Of a stretch of 59,295 nucleotides of DNA, positions 16,901 through 24,084 are shown piece by piece. The translations under genes and the position numbers were made by a program. The stretch's first letter is position 1. Each line of letters begins with the position of its first letter. Below the pieces are notes generated by a model. That model searched no databases and was not told the origin of the DNA. It was given only the letters and a program-made list of their open reading frames with translations. The DNA comes from Brevibacterium iodinum ATCC 49514. Lineage in GTDB: Bacteria > Actinomycetota > Actinomycetes > Actinomycetales > Brevibacteriaceae. Location of the stretch: positions 1 through 59,295 of the forward strand of contig NZ_FXYX01000022.1 in NCBI RefSeq assembly GCF_900169265.1, read 5' to 3'.

Positions 16901-17523
16901 GTTGGACCGTGCTGTGCGGTGACAGCGGAACCGGTAAGACGACGAGCCTGAGTGTGCTTCTGCGGTTCCTTGACCCCTGGTCCGGCAGCTACCGTGCTCG
17001 TGACCGGAGCGGGACCGACCACGATATGCTCACCTGCTCATCCCAAGACCTCGTCGGCCGAATCGCCTGGTGCCCTCAGGAGGCACACGTCTTCCGCTCC
17101 ACCGTGCGCGGCAATCTCGCACTCGCCGGGCGGTCGGTCCCCGGGGACGACGAGATGATCTCCGTGCTGAGAGCGGCAGGGCTGAGCGACTGGGCCGATG
17201 CAGAGGGGCTCGAACGGTGGGTCGGCGACCACGGAGCGGAGATCTCCGGCGGTCAGCGACAGCGATTGGCGGTGGCCAGAACCCTGCTGACCGGAGCCGA
17301 TGTGATCGTCCTCGACGAACCGACGGCGCACTTGGACGATGAGACGGCTCGGCTGCTCATCGACGATCTCCGTGGAAGCCTGGGCGCCCGCACGGTCGTC
17401 ATGGTCACCCATGACAGGAGACTGATCTCGGACGGCGATGAGGTCGTCGACCTCGGCACAGGCGAACCGGGTGCAGCGGACCTCGGCTCACGCGATTCCG
17501 AGGTCGAGCACTCGAGAGTCTGA
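13975..17523 (+). CDS. cydDC: Fused CydDC ABC exporter (cytochrome bd assembly)
   Basis: 1182 residues, two full ABC half-transporters in one chain. The first half has membrane helices in residues 1-300, Walker A GRSGTGKTT (about 365), signature LSPGQQRRLAL (about 443) and Walker B LLVLDEPTAHLD. A charged Ala/Glu/Asp-rich linker of roughly 70 residues follows. The second half has helices about 600-910, Walker A GDSGTGKTT (about 981), signature ISGGQRQRLAVART (about 1089) and VIVLDEPTAHLDD. CydDC exports glutathione or cysteine in E. coli; here the substrate is presumably another thiol. GTG at 13975 overlaps the cydB stop codon. The open frame upstream of 13975 is a shadow of cydB. Confidence 0.92.
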   Translation: MSSPLSILLELPTGRRGLALSVLSALCRSVGIVLIAEALVRAIIGHSAPGLWVVLGALGALLRGGGLWLDRSLGTSLAAVSKQGLRRSILSGLLRGRGRPRTNAAVTVTRGIDDLDDYFTTVVPALTAAAVVPIVLLVRIVFSDVLSAVIIAVCLPLVPMFMVLIGRYTAESTSETMAALERLSDHLAELAEGLPVLIGLGRSRDHARRLRELGERYHQANLTTLRIAFLSSLALELIATISVALVAVVIGVRLVNGSMDLGDGLLVLLIAPECFIPLRELGAGYHASENGREARERARALLSETRSADKDVPATEPVTARSTTAGARALDTPGRAGEQRVLYADGTLITWSGDIDTRPGVTTISGRSGTGKTTVLSALVGSLPADAHTTVGPVSAAYVPQAPRMFAETIGAELALFGLDADQARTALSAAGLPTDLRVQTAALSPGQQRRLALVRVRHRLGDGAELLVLDEPTAHLDADNAAIVIDMIAEAAATHRVILASHDEQVRALADTEIRPEKTHVEAAENGVPAGSKATAIADHARTDGAEAPVAQARNDASDPAERTGSGSEPGHRSGVEPGPNISTQDSGGESWTGALRRRWSILGSNLPLFTPTMLVAALTACASSLAAIALTAVSAWLIVEASYQPPIMLLMVAIVGVRFFGLGRSVLLYASRLRLHSAIFAALTRLRTRLWEHFERVGMSDRRLLTSDSALRAMVADADDVRDLVPRTLFPPFVSTMVVIGVSITAALLDVRSLGWFVLVGVINLVIVPILVIRAESRLAYGIREDRNRILSVLTRALHAKDDLRTNRVDFAVLGLLAGLEADLEKKQKASARNFGLAQLWLQLSTFTTAVILAVSTDAPTEIVAVLSLMALGLGEVFASALEAFRQLPALGSALDCLPDADSAADREAEVSGHDVEVQAPAAGTTAGESDDSSRSSGPVELVGVDALEFDEITVGWDEQTVVAGLDLRAQRGSWTVLCGDSGTGKTTSLSVLLRFLDPWSGSYRARDRSGTDHDMLTCSSQDLVGRIAWCPQEAHVFRSTVRGNLALAGRSVPGDDEMISVLRAAGLSDWADAEGLERWVGDHGAEISGGQRQRLAVARTLLTGADVIVLDEPTAHLDDETARLLIDDLRGSLGARTVVMVTHDRRLISDGDEVVDLGTGEPGAADLGSRDSEVEHSRV

Positions 17524-17525
17524 GG

Positions 17526-18647
17526 TCAGTCCCGCTTCGACCCGAACATGATCTCGTCCCAGCTCGGGATCGAGGCACGCGAGTTCTTCTTCGACTTCGG
17601 CTTCGGATCCTTCGCCGAGGCGGAGTCCTTGAATTGGTCGTCGTGATCGCTCACTCCGGGCTCATTGAGCAGGGAGAGCTGATTCTCGTCGTCGAAGACG
17701 CCGACCTTCTCGGTCGGCTCCTGCGGTTCCTCAGCCGAGACAGCCGCATCTTCGAAGGCGAAGACTTCGTCATCGGTGGCGGCTTCGGGCTGGCCCGGAG
17801 CGGTGTGCGCTCCCTGCGGGTGAGTCTCGGGGTCCTCGGTGACAGCGCGCAGACGGGTTCGCGGCTCCTCCTCGGCGTGGCGGCGTTTGCGCAGGTTCTC
17901 CAGAATCCGGCCGGTCTCGGCCTGATGATCGCGGGCCTGCTGCGACGGCGCCGAACCGGCGGTGGGACGGACGGGTCCGTCTGCGGCGATCGACGCGGAC
18001 GACTGATCGGTCGCCGGGAGGACATCGACCTCCTCGGTGTTCCTCTGTCGTTCGGCACCGCTGCCGTAGTTCGGGATCGGTCCGGTGTCGGTGGGACCGG
18101 AATCGGCGAGCCACTTCGCCTCGTCGTCGATCGGGGTCAGCGAACGACGGTAGTAATGCCAGCTGGCGGTGCGGACACGATCAGCGGCGGTGAAGCTGAG
18201 CTGGATGTACCAGTTGCCGTCCTGCTGCTTCCAGGAATCCCACTCCATCGTCTCGATATCGACGTCGCGCATCGCCAGGCGTTCCTGACACAGCTCGATG
18301 AGCGGAGTCGGCTCGCCGTTGGGATCATGATCGGAATAGATGGGATGGCGGCTGGCGAGGTAGGCGGTGCGTTCGCGTTCGGCCATCGCCGGACCTTCGT
18401 AGGTGCGCACGTATTCGATGTCGGCACCGGTGGCGGCCACGACCTCCTCAGCGTCCATGCCGCCGCGGATCATGGCCTGGATCTCTTTCGGGCGCACGGG
18501 AGTCTCGGACTTGTTGTGGGAGCGGTCCCTGCGGACCGCGGCGAAGAGAGCCTCATCGAGGACGACTCGGTACTGAAGCCCGTTCTCGTCGTTCAACAGC
18601 AGATGGGTGCCGTCTGCGTTGACTCCGTTCAAGATCAGTTCACGCAT
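17526..18647 (-). CDS. sepH: Septation protein SepH (DUF3071)
   Basis: 373 residues. The N-terminus MRELILNGVNADGTHLLLND with RVVLDEALFAAVRRD and RPKEIQAMIRGGMDAEEVVAATG is the DUF3071 domain with its helix-turn-helix, known as SepH in Streptomyces and Mycobacterium, where it binds FtsZ and promotes its assembly at the septum. The second half is low-complexity, acidic and proline-rich and ends in a basic Lys/Ser stretch (PKPKSKKNSR) and SWDEIMFGSKRD, the conserved C-terminal motif. The start at 18647 has AAGGAG upstream; the longer frame to 18866 is Arg-rich and not believed. Convergent with cydDC, only 2 bases apart. Confidence 0.92.
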   Translation of the reverse strand: MRELILNGVNADGTHLLLNDENGLQYRVVLDEALFAAVRRDRSHNKSETPVRPKEIQAMIRGGMDAEEVVAATGADIEYVRTYEGPAMAERERTAYLASRHPIYSDHDPNGEPTPLIELCQERLAMRDVDIETMEWDSWKQQDGNWYIQLSFTAADRVRTASWHYYRRSLTPIDDEAKWLADSGPTDTGPIPNYGSGAERQRNTEEVDVLPATDQSSASIAADGPVRPTAGSAPSQQARDHQAETGRILENLRKRRHAEEEPRTRLRAVTEDPETHPQGAHTAPGQPEAATDDEVFAFEDAAVSAEEPQEPTEKVGVFDDENQLSLLNEPGVSDHDDQFKDSASAKDPKPKSKKNSRASIPSWDEIMFGSKRD

Positions 18648-18975
18648 TGCCTTAAGCTCCTTTGTCGCGTCTCTTAAAGATCGTGTCACGTTCGGCGCGT
18701 CGTGCCGGGCAGATTTCCGCGCGAGTCGCGAAATCACGGGGCGGATCGGGAGCCGGCGGAGTGATTCTGTGAGACCGGCCACGCCCGTGCGAGAAATGTG
18801 CGAGAAGGGAACCCGTGCGTCGGCTCGGACAGCGGCGCCTCCACGCCGCCGGCGTCGCCACGACACCGGCGAGGGCGGGCGACAGACCCTCCGGTCGGCG
18901 TCTGCACCGTGAGTGGGCGCGGCTCACTGTACGGACAGCGCGCCGGGTGGTTCTGCAGTCTGTAAAATCGGGTAC
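18648..18975. other. Divergent intergenic region between sepH and hemH
   Basis: 328 bases between two divergent genes. Apart from the -10-like box of hemH (18963-18968) and the sepH ribosome site I see no gene, hairpin or clear operator. Short Arg/Pro-rich frames are GC-driven shadows. Confidence 0.5.
18963..18968 (+). promoter_or_regulatory. -10 box TAAAAT of hemH (leaderless start likely)
   Basis: TAAAAT is followed by 7 bases and then the GTG start of hemH, with no Shine-Dalgarno sequence between. Transcription would begin at or next to the start codon. Confidence 0.55.
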
Positions 18976-20088
18976 GTGAATACGACTGCACCCATCGACG
19001 CCCTGATCCTCATGTCATTCGGAGGACCGGAGGCCCCAGAAGAAGTGGTTCCATTCCTGCGCAACGTCACCGCCGGCCGCGGGATTCCCGAGGAACGGCT
19101 CGAGGAGGTGGGGGAGCACTATTTCGGTTTCGGAGGCAAGTCGCCGATCAATGATCAGAACAAGGCGCTGTTGGCCGCGCTGCGCGACGAACTCGATCGC
19201 CGCGGAATCGAGACCCCGCTGATCTGGGGCAACCGCAACTGGGATCCCTATCTCACCGATGAGGTGCGCAAGCTGGCACAGGAGGGCGCCACGCAGTTCC
19301 TCTCGATCGACACCTCCGCGTACTCCGCCTACTCGTCGTGCCGGCAGTACCGTGAGGACTTCGCGAAGACGATCGACACACTCAAGGACGAGGGTCTCAC
19401 CGTCTCGATCGACAAGATCCGTCAGTTCTACAACCACCCCGGCTACGCTGACGCCTGCGCCGACTGCCTCAACAACGGCCTCACCGATTTTCGGTCGAAG
19501 GTCGGGCAGATGGATTCGGCCAAGCACCGGATCCTCTTCGTCACCCACTCGATCCCGAACGTCATGCAAGATGCTTCAGAGGTGACCACCAACGGCTATC
19601 GGGCCCAGCACCAAGAACTCATCGACCATCTCATGGAGCGCATCGATGAGGCGGATCGTGTTCCGTCCGAACTCGTCTACTGCTCGCGTTCCGGCTCACC
19701 TGAGGTGCCCTGGCTCGAACCCGATGTCAACGACCGGATGACCGAACTCGCAGAGGAGGGGGTGACCGGTGTCGTGCTCGTGCCCATCGGGTTCATCTCC
19801 GACCATATGGAGGTCGCTTTCGATCTCGACACCGAGGCGAAGGTGAGCGCTGAAGAACTCGGTCTCGACTTCACCCGGGTCGACACCGTCGGCACCCATG
19901 ACGCCTTCGTCAGAGGACTTGTCGACCTCGTCGAGGAGCGCGTGGCTCAGCTGCGCGGGGAAGACGTCGACGTTCCGGCTCTGCCCGGGACGAAGGCTCT
20001 GGTGCCCGGCAGCGGAGCCTGCAGCATCGACTGCTGCCGCGGCCGCATCGAACGTGCAACCTACCCGAACTGGGCCATGGCGAACTGA
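18976..20088 (+). CDS. hemH: Ferrochelatase (coproporphyrin III type, CpfC/HemH)
   Basis: 370 residues. It starts APIDALILMSFGGPEAPEEVVPFLRNVTAGRGIP, the family signature, and includes RILFVTHSIPN with the metal-binding His and VPIGFISDHMEV with the catalytic His/Glu region. A cysteine cluster near the C-terminus (GACSIDCCRGR) together with internal CADC suggests the [2Fe-2S] cluster known from actinobacterial ferrochelatases. In this lineage the enzyme inserts iron into coproporphyrin III before HemQ makes heme b. The other three late genes lie 16 kb downstream. Start GTG at 18976 fits the family N-terminus; the frame open to 18913 lacks support. Confidence 0.93.
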   Translation: MNTTAPIDALILMSFGGPEAPEEVVPFLRNVTAGRGIPEERLEEVGEHYFGFGGKSPINDQNKALLAALRDELDRRGIETPLIWGNRNWDPYLTDEVRKLAQEGATQFLSIDTSAYSAYSSCRQYREDFAKTIDTLKDEGLTVSIDKIRQFYNHPGYADACADCLNNGLTDFRSKVGQMDSAKHRILFVTHSIPNVMQDASEVTTNGYRAQHQELIDHLMERIDEADRVPSELVYCSRSGSPEVPWLEPDVNDRMTELAEEGVTGVVLVPIGFISDHMEVAFDLDTEAKVSAEELGLDFTRVDTVGTHDAFVRGLVDLVEERVAQLRGEDVDVPALPGTKALVPGSGACSIDCCRGRIERATYPNWAMAN

Positions 20089-20103
20089 GTCCTGAAGACG
20101 AAT

Positions 20104-20138
20104 GAACCCTCACTCACCGAATCGGTGAGTGAGGGTTC
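20104..20138. terminator. Hairpin between hemH and the 75-residue gene
   Basis: A 17-bp perfect stem (GAACCCTCACTCACCGA and complement, centre 20121) followed by TTCTCT on the plus strand. It separates convergent genes and probably acts in both directions. Confidence 0.85.
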
Positions 20139-20152
20139 TTCTCTGTGTTCTT

Positions 20153-20380
20153 TCAGTGGTCCTCAGGGCTCGGGATGACCGGCAGGGCCCCCGTCTCGGC
20201 CTGGATCACCTCGGCGATGGGACCGGTGTCGACATCGTTGCGTCCGGCCAATTCCATCAGGTTCTGCAGCTCGTCGATGAGATTTTCGACGAGGAAGTCA
20301 TCACCGGCGGAACGGGCCTCGTGAATGCGATGACGGACATCATCGATTCGGGTGTCGAGCTGATCAGCGAATTCACTCAT
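20153..20380 (-). CDS. Small acidic helical protein, unknown function
   Basis: 75 residues starting MSEFADQLDTRIDDVRHRIHEA. Heptad-like spacing of hydrophobic residues across positions 5-50 suggests a short coiled coil or helical hairpin; there is no signal peptide or membrane segment. ATG at 20380 is preceded by AAGGACGG at about 8 bases. The frame is open up to 20515, but that part contains scattered Cys and no plausible start site. I do not recognise the family. Good codon use, a proper ribosome site and its own terminator argue that it is a real gene. Confidence 0.65.
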   Translation of the reverse strand: MSEFADQLDTRIDDVRHRIHEARSAGDDFLVENLIDELQNLMELAGRNDVDTGPIAEVIQAETGALPVIPSPEDH

Positions 20381-20562
20381 TGTGGATCCGTCCTTCCTCG
20401 GGCCGCCTCCACAGGGGACGAGCCCGGTATTCGACCGACAGAGCGTGCTGTCGGTGCTGTCCATCACAAGCATTCTTGCAGAGCATTTCGTGAACTCTAT
20501 GTGTGCTCTGTCCATGCGGACAAGCTGGTGACGAGAATCACTGCATCAGGTACTCTTTCCAT

Positions 20563-20592
20563 CTTGCCAACGGCAAGCATACAGTGCAAAAT
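20563..20592 (+). promoter_or_regulatory. Promoter of the DUF4193 gene with an overlapping dyad
   Basis: -35 TTGCCA (20564-20569) and -10 CAAAAT (20587-20592) are 17 bases apart. The -35 is embedded in the perfect inverted repeat CTTGCC-AAC-GGCAAG (20563-20577), a possible operator. Confidence 0.55.
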
Positions 20593-20609
20593 GCTGGGGA
20601 CGCATCTCG

Positions 20610-20633
20610 GAAGAGGAGAAGATGCTCCTCTTC
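20610..20633 (+). promoter_or_regulatory. Hairpin in the DUF4193 leader
   Basis: GAAGAGGAG (20610-20618) pairs perfectly with CTCCTCTTC (20625-20633) around the loop AAGATG. The stem would hide an SD-like AGAGGAG, and the loop contains an ATG opening a 28-codon frame that overlaps the DUF4193 start. This lies about 35 bases upstream of the real start codon. Confidence 0.4.
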
Positions 20634-20667
20634 GGCACCCCCTCCGGACAGAGAGCGATGAGGCCAT

Positions 20668-20967
20668 ATGGCAACAGACTACGACGCACCTCGCAAGCAA
20701 GACGATGAGATCAAAAGCGATTCGATCGAGCAGCTCAAGGCCCAGCGTTCCCAGGATCAGGCGAGCAAGATCGACGAAGACGAGACTGCAGTAGCCGAAG
20801 GCTTCGAACTTCCCGGTGCGGACCTGTCGAACGAAGAGCTCTCCGTTCGGGTCCTGCCGAAGCAGAACGATGAGTTCACCTGCATGGAGTGCTTCTTGGT
20901 CCGCCATCGCTCTCAGCTTGCGACCGAAGAAGGCGGTGTCCCCATCTGCACAGACTGTGCAGGCTGA
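20668..20967 (+). CDS. DUF4193 family protein
   Basis: 99 residues starting MATDYDAPRK and ending in two CxxC pairs (FTCMECFLVRH and PICTDCAG), a zinc-ribbon-like arrangement typical of DUF4193. The middle is acidic. The family is restricted to Actinobacteria and usually lies near sigA and dut (Rv2699c in M. tuberculosis); its function is unknown. GAGG precedes the ATG. A terminator follows, then the palindromic repeat. Confidence 0.88.
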   Translation: MATDYDAPRKQDDEIKSDSIEQLKAQRSQDQASKIDEDETAVAEGFELPGADLSNEELSVRVLPKQNDEFTCMECFLVRHRSQLATEEGGVPICTDCAG

Positions 20968-20994
20968 ATCGCTTCTCTTCGCGAAAACCCGAAG

Positions 20995-21027
20995 ACGGAC
21001 CGCACCCTCGAAAGGGTCGCGGTCCGT
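20995..21027 (+). terminator. Intrinsic terminator of the DUF4193 gene
   Basis: ACGGACCGC (20995-21003) pairs with GCGGTCCGT (21019-21027); an inner ACCCT/AGGGT stem extends it, and TCTTCT follows. Because this gene already has its own terminator, the neighbouring palindrome at 21038 is not needed for that purpose. Confidence 0.8.
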
Positions 21028-21037
21028 TCTTCTCCCC

Positions 21038-21099
21038 TTACTACCTGACGGCGGCCCAGCAACCTCGCGCGAGGTTGCTGGGCCGCCGTCAGGTAGTAA
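21038..21099. repeat. Intact 62-bp perfect palindrome (REP-like element)
   Basis: Two 31-base arms are exact complements, centred between 21068 and 21069; each begins TTACTACCTGACGG. It lies between the convergent DUF4193 and DUF3093 genes, one base from the DUF3093 stop codon. Related copies lie at both window edges, each next to an IS110-family end. The copy at 59145 differs by a paired C-G to G-C change near the tip, so base pairing has been kept. Confidence 0.9.
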
Positions 21100-21555
21100 T
21101 CAGGGGGTGAGGGCGGCGGCTAGTTTGTGGGGGTGACGGCTCGAGACGAGCCAGTAGGGGGTCGGATCCGTCTCATCGTCGAGATCGATGCGAACGACGG
21201 ACTTCGCCCACGGGCGGATCTTGAGGAAGGCGCGGGCATCGAGATCGACTCCGCGGGCCTGCCGGGCCTCCTCGCCGTCGAAGGCGACTGCGCCCGGAAC
21301 GAACGTGCGGTCGATATGAGCTTCGCCGACGAACAGCTGCCGTTCGGTGACGATGATCGTCAGCGTCAGCGAATTCAGCCACCAGGCGAAGAGGACGAAG
21401 CTGACGACGGGAAGGATGATGGTGCCGAGCTGCCAGACGGGCATGACCATGAGCGCCGTGGACAGAGCCGCCACCACGACGAGGATCCACATGCCGACCG
21501 AGGGGCGGACCTTCTCCTGATAGACCACATGGGTTCCGGATTGAGTTGTTGCCAT
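21100..21555 (-). CDS. DUF3093 family membrane protein
   Basis: 151 residues. Two adjacent membrane helices (about residues 20-42 and 43-65, WILVVVAALSTALMV and TIILPVVSFVLFAWWL) are followed by a soluble domain with RIDLDDETDPTPYWLVSSRHP, the conserved DUF3093 signature (Rv2698 in M. tuberculosis). Function unknown. Divergent from dut, 64 bases apart. A GACAAT box (21562-21567) lies 6 bases before the ATG with no ribosome site, so a leaderless mRNA is likely. Confidence 0.88.
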   Translation of the reverse strand: MATTQSGTHVVYQEKVRPSVGMWILVVVAALSTALMVMPVWQLGTIILPVVSFVLFAWWLNSLTLTIIVTERQLFVGEAHIDRTFVPGAVAFDGEEARQARGVDLDARAFLKIRPWAKSVVRIDLDDETDPTPYWLVSSRHPHKLAAALTP

Positions 21556-21561
21556 GCGGCC

Positions 21562-21567
21562 ATTGTC
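21562..21567 (-). promoter_or_regulatory. -10 box GACAAT of the DUF3093 gene (leaderless)
   Basis: Read on the minus strand, GACAAT is followed by 6 bases and the ATG. The spacing is the usual one for a transcript starting at the start codon. Confidence 0.5.
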
Positions 21568-21605
21568 CCATAGCGAGAAGTTTGGCCCCGCTCAGGCTGG
21601 AGCGT

Positions 21606-21611
21606 TAGAGT
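21606..21611 (+). promoter_or_regulatory. -10 box TAGAGT of dut (leaderless)
   Basis: TAGAGT fits TANNNT and lies 8 bases before the GTG of dut. No Shine-Dalgarno sequence intervenes. Confidence 0.45.
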
Positions 21612-21619
21612 GCATCTTT

Positions 21620-22093
21620 GTGACGGAAACCGTGAAGATCAACCTCCAGCTCCTCGACGCGGGCATGAGCGCGCCCGGCTACGCGCATGCGAGCGACGCC
21701 GGTGCAGACCTGCATTCGGCGATCGACTTCGTGCTCGAACCGTCCGAGCGCCGTGTCGTTCCGACTGGAATCGCGATCGCCCTGCCCGAAGGCTATGCAG
21801 CCTTCGTGCATCCGCGTTCGGGCCTGTCGAGCAAGCACGGAGTCACGGTCGTCAATGCGCCGGGCACCATCGACGCCGGCTACCGCGGCGAGATCAAGGT
21901 GCCGCTGATCAACCTCGACGCGAAGACCCCGCTGCGCGTCGTGCGCGGGGACCGCATCGCCCAACTCGTGATCCAGAGGATCGCCCACGCCGACTTCGAC
22001 ATCGTCGAATCCCTCGAAGACAGCGCCCGCGGCGCCGGGGGATTCGGATCCACCGGCGGAATCGTCGCCGGCCTCAGCGAAAAGGAGAAGTGA
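21620..22093 (+). CDS. dut: Deoxyuridine 5'-triphosphate nucleotidohydrolase (dUTPase)
   Basis: 157 residues with all five trimeric dUTPase motifs in order: SDAGADLHSA, HPRSGLSSKHG, GTIDAGYRGEIKVPLIN (catalytic Asp and Tyr), GDRIAQLVIQR and the flexible C-terminal RGAGGFGSTG. It converts dUTP to dUMP, keeping uracil out of DNA and feeding thymidylate synthesis. GTG at 21620 gives the expected N-terminus; upstream codons to 21554 overlap the divergent promoter. Six bases separate it from the DUF3710 gene. Confidence 0.95.
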   Translation: MTETVKINLQLLDAGMSAPGYAHASDAGADLHSAIDFVLEPSERRVVPTGIAIALPEGYAAFVHPRSGLSSKHGVTVVNAPGTIDAGYRGEIKVPLINLDAKTPLRVVRGDRIAQLVIQRIAHADFDIVESLEDSARGAGGFGSTGGIVAGLSEKEK

Positions 22094-22099
22094 GGACTC

Positions 22100-22948
22100 A
22101 TGGGACTGTTCTCCCGGTTCAAGAAATCCACACCGACCGATGACGACGTCCGCGCCGACGACGAACTCACCGACGACGATGAGCTCGACGCTCAGAACCC
22201 CGACACCGAGGCGGCCGATCGTGCAGACGACGCCGCCGATGACGACGAGGCAGAGTCCGCCGCAGAGTTGGCCGAGTCCGATGACGATATCGACGAGGAA
22301 GAAGCGCGGCTGGAGAAGTCCGCACCCTTCGACCGGTCCGAGAAGGGCCCCTTCGATATCTCCGAAGAGTACCCGGAGCATGACCGCCTCGACCTCGGCG
22401 CGCTCAAGGTGCCCGTCGTCGACGGCATGCAGGTGCGCCTGGACACGGACGACGATTCTCAGCGCGTGCTGGCCGTCACCCTCATCCACGACGGTGGAGG
22501 CATCCAGCTGCAGGCGTTCGCGACACCACGCTCCGAGGGCCTGTGGAACACGGTGCGCGGTCAGCTCGCCGAATCCGTGACCAAACAGGGTGGGGAATCG
22601 ACCGAGCTGCACACCTCTCTCGGCAAGGAGCTGGCAATCGAGGTTCCGGCGAAGACGGAATCCGGTCGCCCCGGCAAACGCGCCATGCGCTTCGCCGGCA
22701 TCGACGGACCACGGTGGTTCGTCCGCGCCGTGTTCTCCGGCAAGGCCGTGACCGATGACGAGGTGCGTGCCGAACTCTCCGCACTCTTCCGCGGTGTCGT
22801 CGTCGATCGCGGTGAGGAAGCGATGGCTCCCCGCGAGCTCATCGCACTGACCGCACCGCAGGTCGACCAGGACGAGGCGGAGGAGAAGAAGGACGAGGAC
22901 GAGCTCAACCCCTTCGAGCGCGGCCCCGAGATCACAGAGGTCCGCTGA
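22100..22948 (+). CDS. DUF3710 family protein
   Basis: 282 residues. A short basic start (MGLFSRFKKS) is followed by about 70 very acidic, probably disordered residues, and then a globular domain with GPFDISEEYP, VDGMQVRLD and GIDGPRWFVRAVFSGKA, which identify DUF3710 (Rv2696c in M. tuberculosis). The C-terminus is again acidic. Function unknown. It is in the dut operon with AGGACTC-type ribosome site and is followed after 6 bases by the OB-fold gene, as in other Actinobacteria. Confidence 0.88.
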   Translation: MGLFSRFKKSTPTDDDVRADDELTDDDELDAQNPDTEAADRADDAADDDEAESAAELAESDDDIDEEEARLEKSAPFDRSEKGPFDISEEYPEHDRLDLGALKVPVVDGMQVRLDTDDDSQRVLAVTLIHDGGGIQLQAFATPRSEGLWNTVRGQLAESVTKQGGESTELHTSLGKELAIEVPAKTESGRPGKRAMRFAGIDGPRWFVRAVFSGKAVTDDEVRAELSALFRGVVVDRGEEAMAPRELIALTAPQVDQDEAEEKKDEDELNPFERGPEITEVR

Positions 22949-22954
22949 GCGCTG

Positions 22955-23332
22955 ATGCGGAACCTCATCCCTCGCCTCGTGCGCGACTTCGGATCCCGTG
23001 AGGCCGAGGCCCGGGCCGATCTGCGCCTGGTCAGCCAGATCCCCGGGGTCATTCCGGTCGAAGAGCTGGAGGCGCGAAAGACCTCACGCATCGCCGGAGT
23101 CGTCTCAGCGACCACTCAGTCGTGCAGCGCCGACAGCCCCAGGCTCGACATCACCGTCGCCGACGGCACCGGTGAAGCCCACGCCCAATTCCTCGGACGC
23201 CGGGAGATCAGCGGCATCCGTCCCGGGTCCCTCATCGTCTTAGAAGGACGGTTCTGCGGCAAGGACGGAGTGCTCACCGCGCACAATCCCGTCTACGAAC
23301 TCCTGCAGACCCGCGACGACTCCGACGGCTGA
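22955..23332 (+). CDS. OB-fold nucleic-acid-binding protein
   Basis: 125 residues. The centre (SRIAGVVSATTQ-like strand, LDITVADGTGEAHAQFLGRREISGIRPGSLIVLEGRF) is a five-strand OB fold like that of Rv2694c, which occupies the same place in M. tuberculosis. This family is thought to bind single-stranded nucleic acid, but no role is established. Last gene of dut-DUF3710-OB. The DUF3159 gene that often follows in Actinobacteria is absent; the convergent trkA gene comes next, after 65 bases of nothing notable. Confidence 0.8.
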   Translation: MRNLIPRLVRDFGSREAEARADLRLVSQIPGVIPVEELEARKTSRIAGVVSATTQSCSADSPRLDITVADGTGEAHAQFLGRREISGIRPGSLIVLEGRFCGKDGVLTAHNPVYELLQTRDDSDG

Positions 23333-23397
23333 CCGTCCCGAGGGGCCGGGCAGCCGTCGGCCGCAGAACTGACGATCTCGGCCGCAGACGACCGGGC

Positions 23398-24084
23398 TCA
23401 GCCCTCTGTGTTTCCGTCGACTATCGCCGTCTCCTGCAGCAGCGCTAGCAGCGTCGGCTCCTGATCGGGGGAGGAGAGGAAGAACAGTTCGTCTCCGGCC
23501 TCGATGACATCATCGGCGCTCGGAGCGAACGCCCGCGAATTGCGGATGATCGCCACCAGCACAGTATCCAGCGGGAAGGTGATCCCACCGACGCGCTCGG
23601 CCACGAGCTCGGCGTTCTCGTGCACGGTGAACTCCAGCAGTCCCGCCTGTCCGCGTTCGAAGCTCATGAGGTGGACCAGTCCGCCGACCTCCACAGCCTC
23701 CTCGACGAGCGCGGTCATCAGGCGCGGAGTCGACACGGCGACATCGACGCCCCAGTTGTCGTCGAAGAGCCATTCGTTCTTCGGATTGTTCACGCGCGAG
23801 ACCGTCCGCGGCACCCCGAACTCGGTCTTCGCCAACAGGGAGAGCACCAGATTGGTCTTGTCGTCTCCCGTCGCGGCCACGACGACATCGGCCTCCTCCA
23901 GCCCCGCCTCGGCGAGACCGGCGAGCTCGCACGCATCGGAGAGCAGCCATTCGGCACCCGGAATGCGCTCATGGCCCAGCGCCTCCTTGCTCTGGTCGAT
24001 GAGCAGGACCGAATGGTCCTTGTCCAGCAGCTCCCTGGCCACCGAACGTCCAACGGAGCCGGCTCCGGCGATGATGACCCTCAT
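23398..24084 (-). CDS. TrkA-family potassium channel regulator (second of pair)
   Basis: 228 residues. RCK-N Rossmann domain (MRVIIAGAGSVGRSVARELLDKDHSVLLIDQ) and C-terminal RCK-C domain (AELVAERVGGITFPLDTVLVAIIRN). It binds NAD(H) or another nucleotide and gates a Trk/Ktr potassium channel at the membrane; no channel gene is in the window. Its ATG overlaps the stop of the preceding trkA gene by four bases. The pair corresponds to ceoB/ceoC (Rv2691/Rv2692) of M. tuberculosis. Confidence 0.9.
   Translation of the reverse strand: MRVIIAGAGSVGRSVARELLDKDHSVLLIDQSKEALGHERIPGAEWLLSDACELAGLAEAGLEEADVVVAATGDDKTNLVLSLLAKTEFGVPRTVSRVNNPKNEWLFDDNWGVDVAVSTPRLMTALVEEAVEVGGLVHLMSFERGQAGLLEFTVHENAELVAERVGGITFPLDTVLVAIIRNSRAFAPSADDVIEAGDELFFLSSPDQEPTLLALLQETAIVDGNTEG

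Noticed and set aside
20400..20515. N-terminal extension of the 75-residue protein
   Set aside because: It contains no plausible start site and scattered Cys residues; ATG 20380 has a ribosome site.
23333..23397. GC-rich repeats (GGCCGCAGA twice) between the OB-fold gene and trkA as a terminator
   Set aside because: The two copies are direct, not inverted, and no stable hairpin with a T-run is evident.
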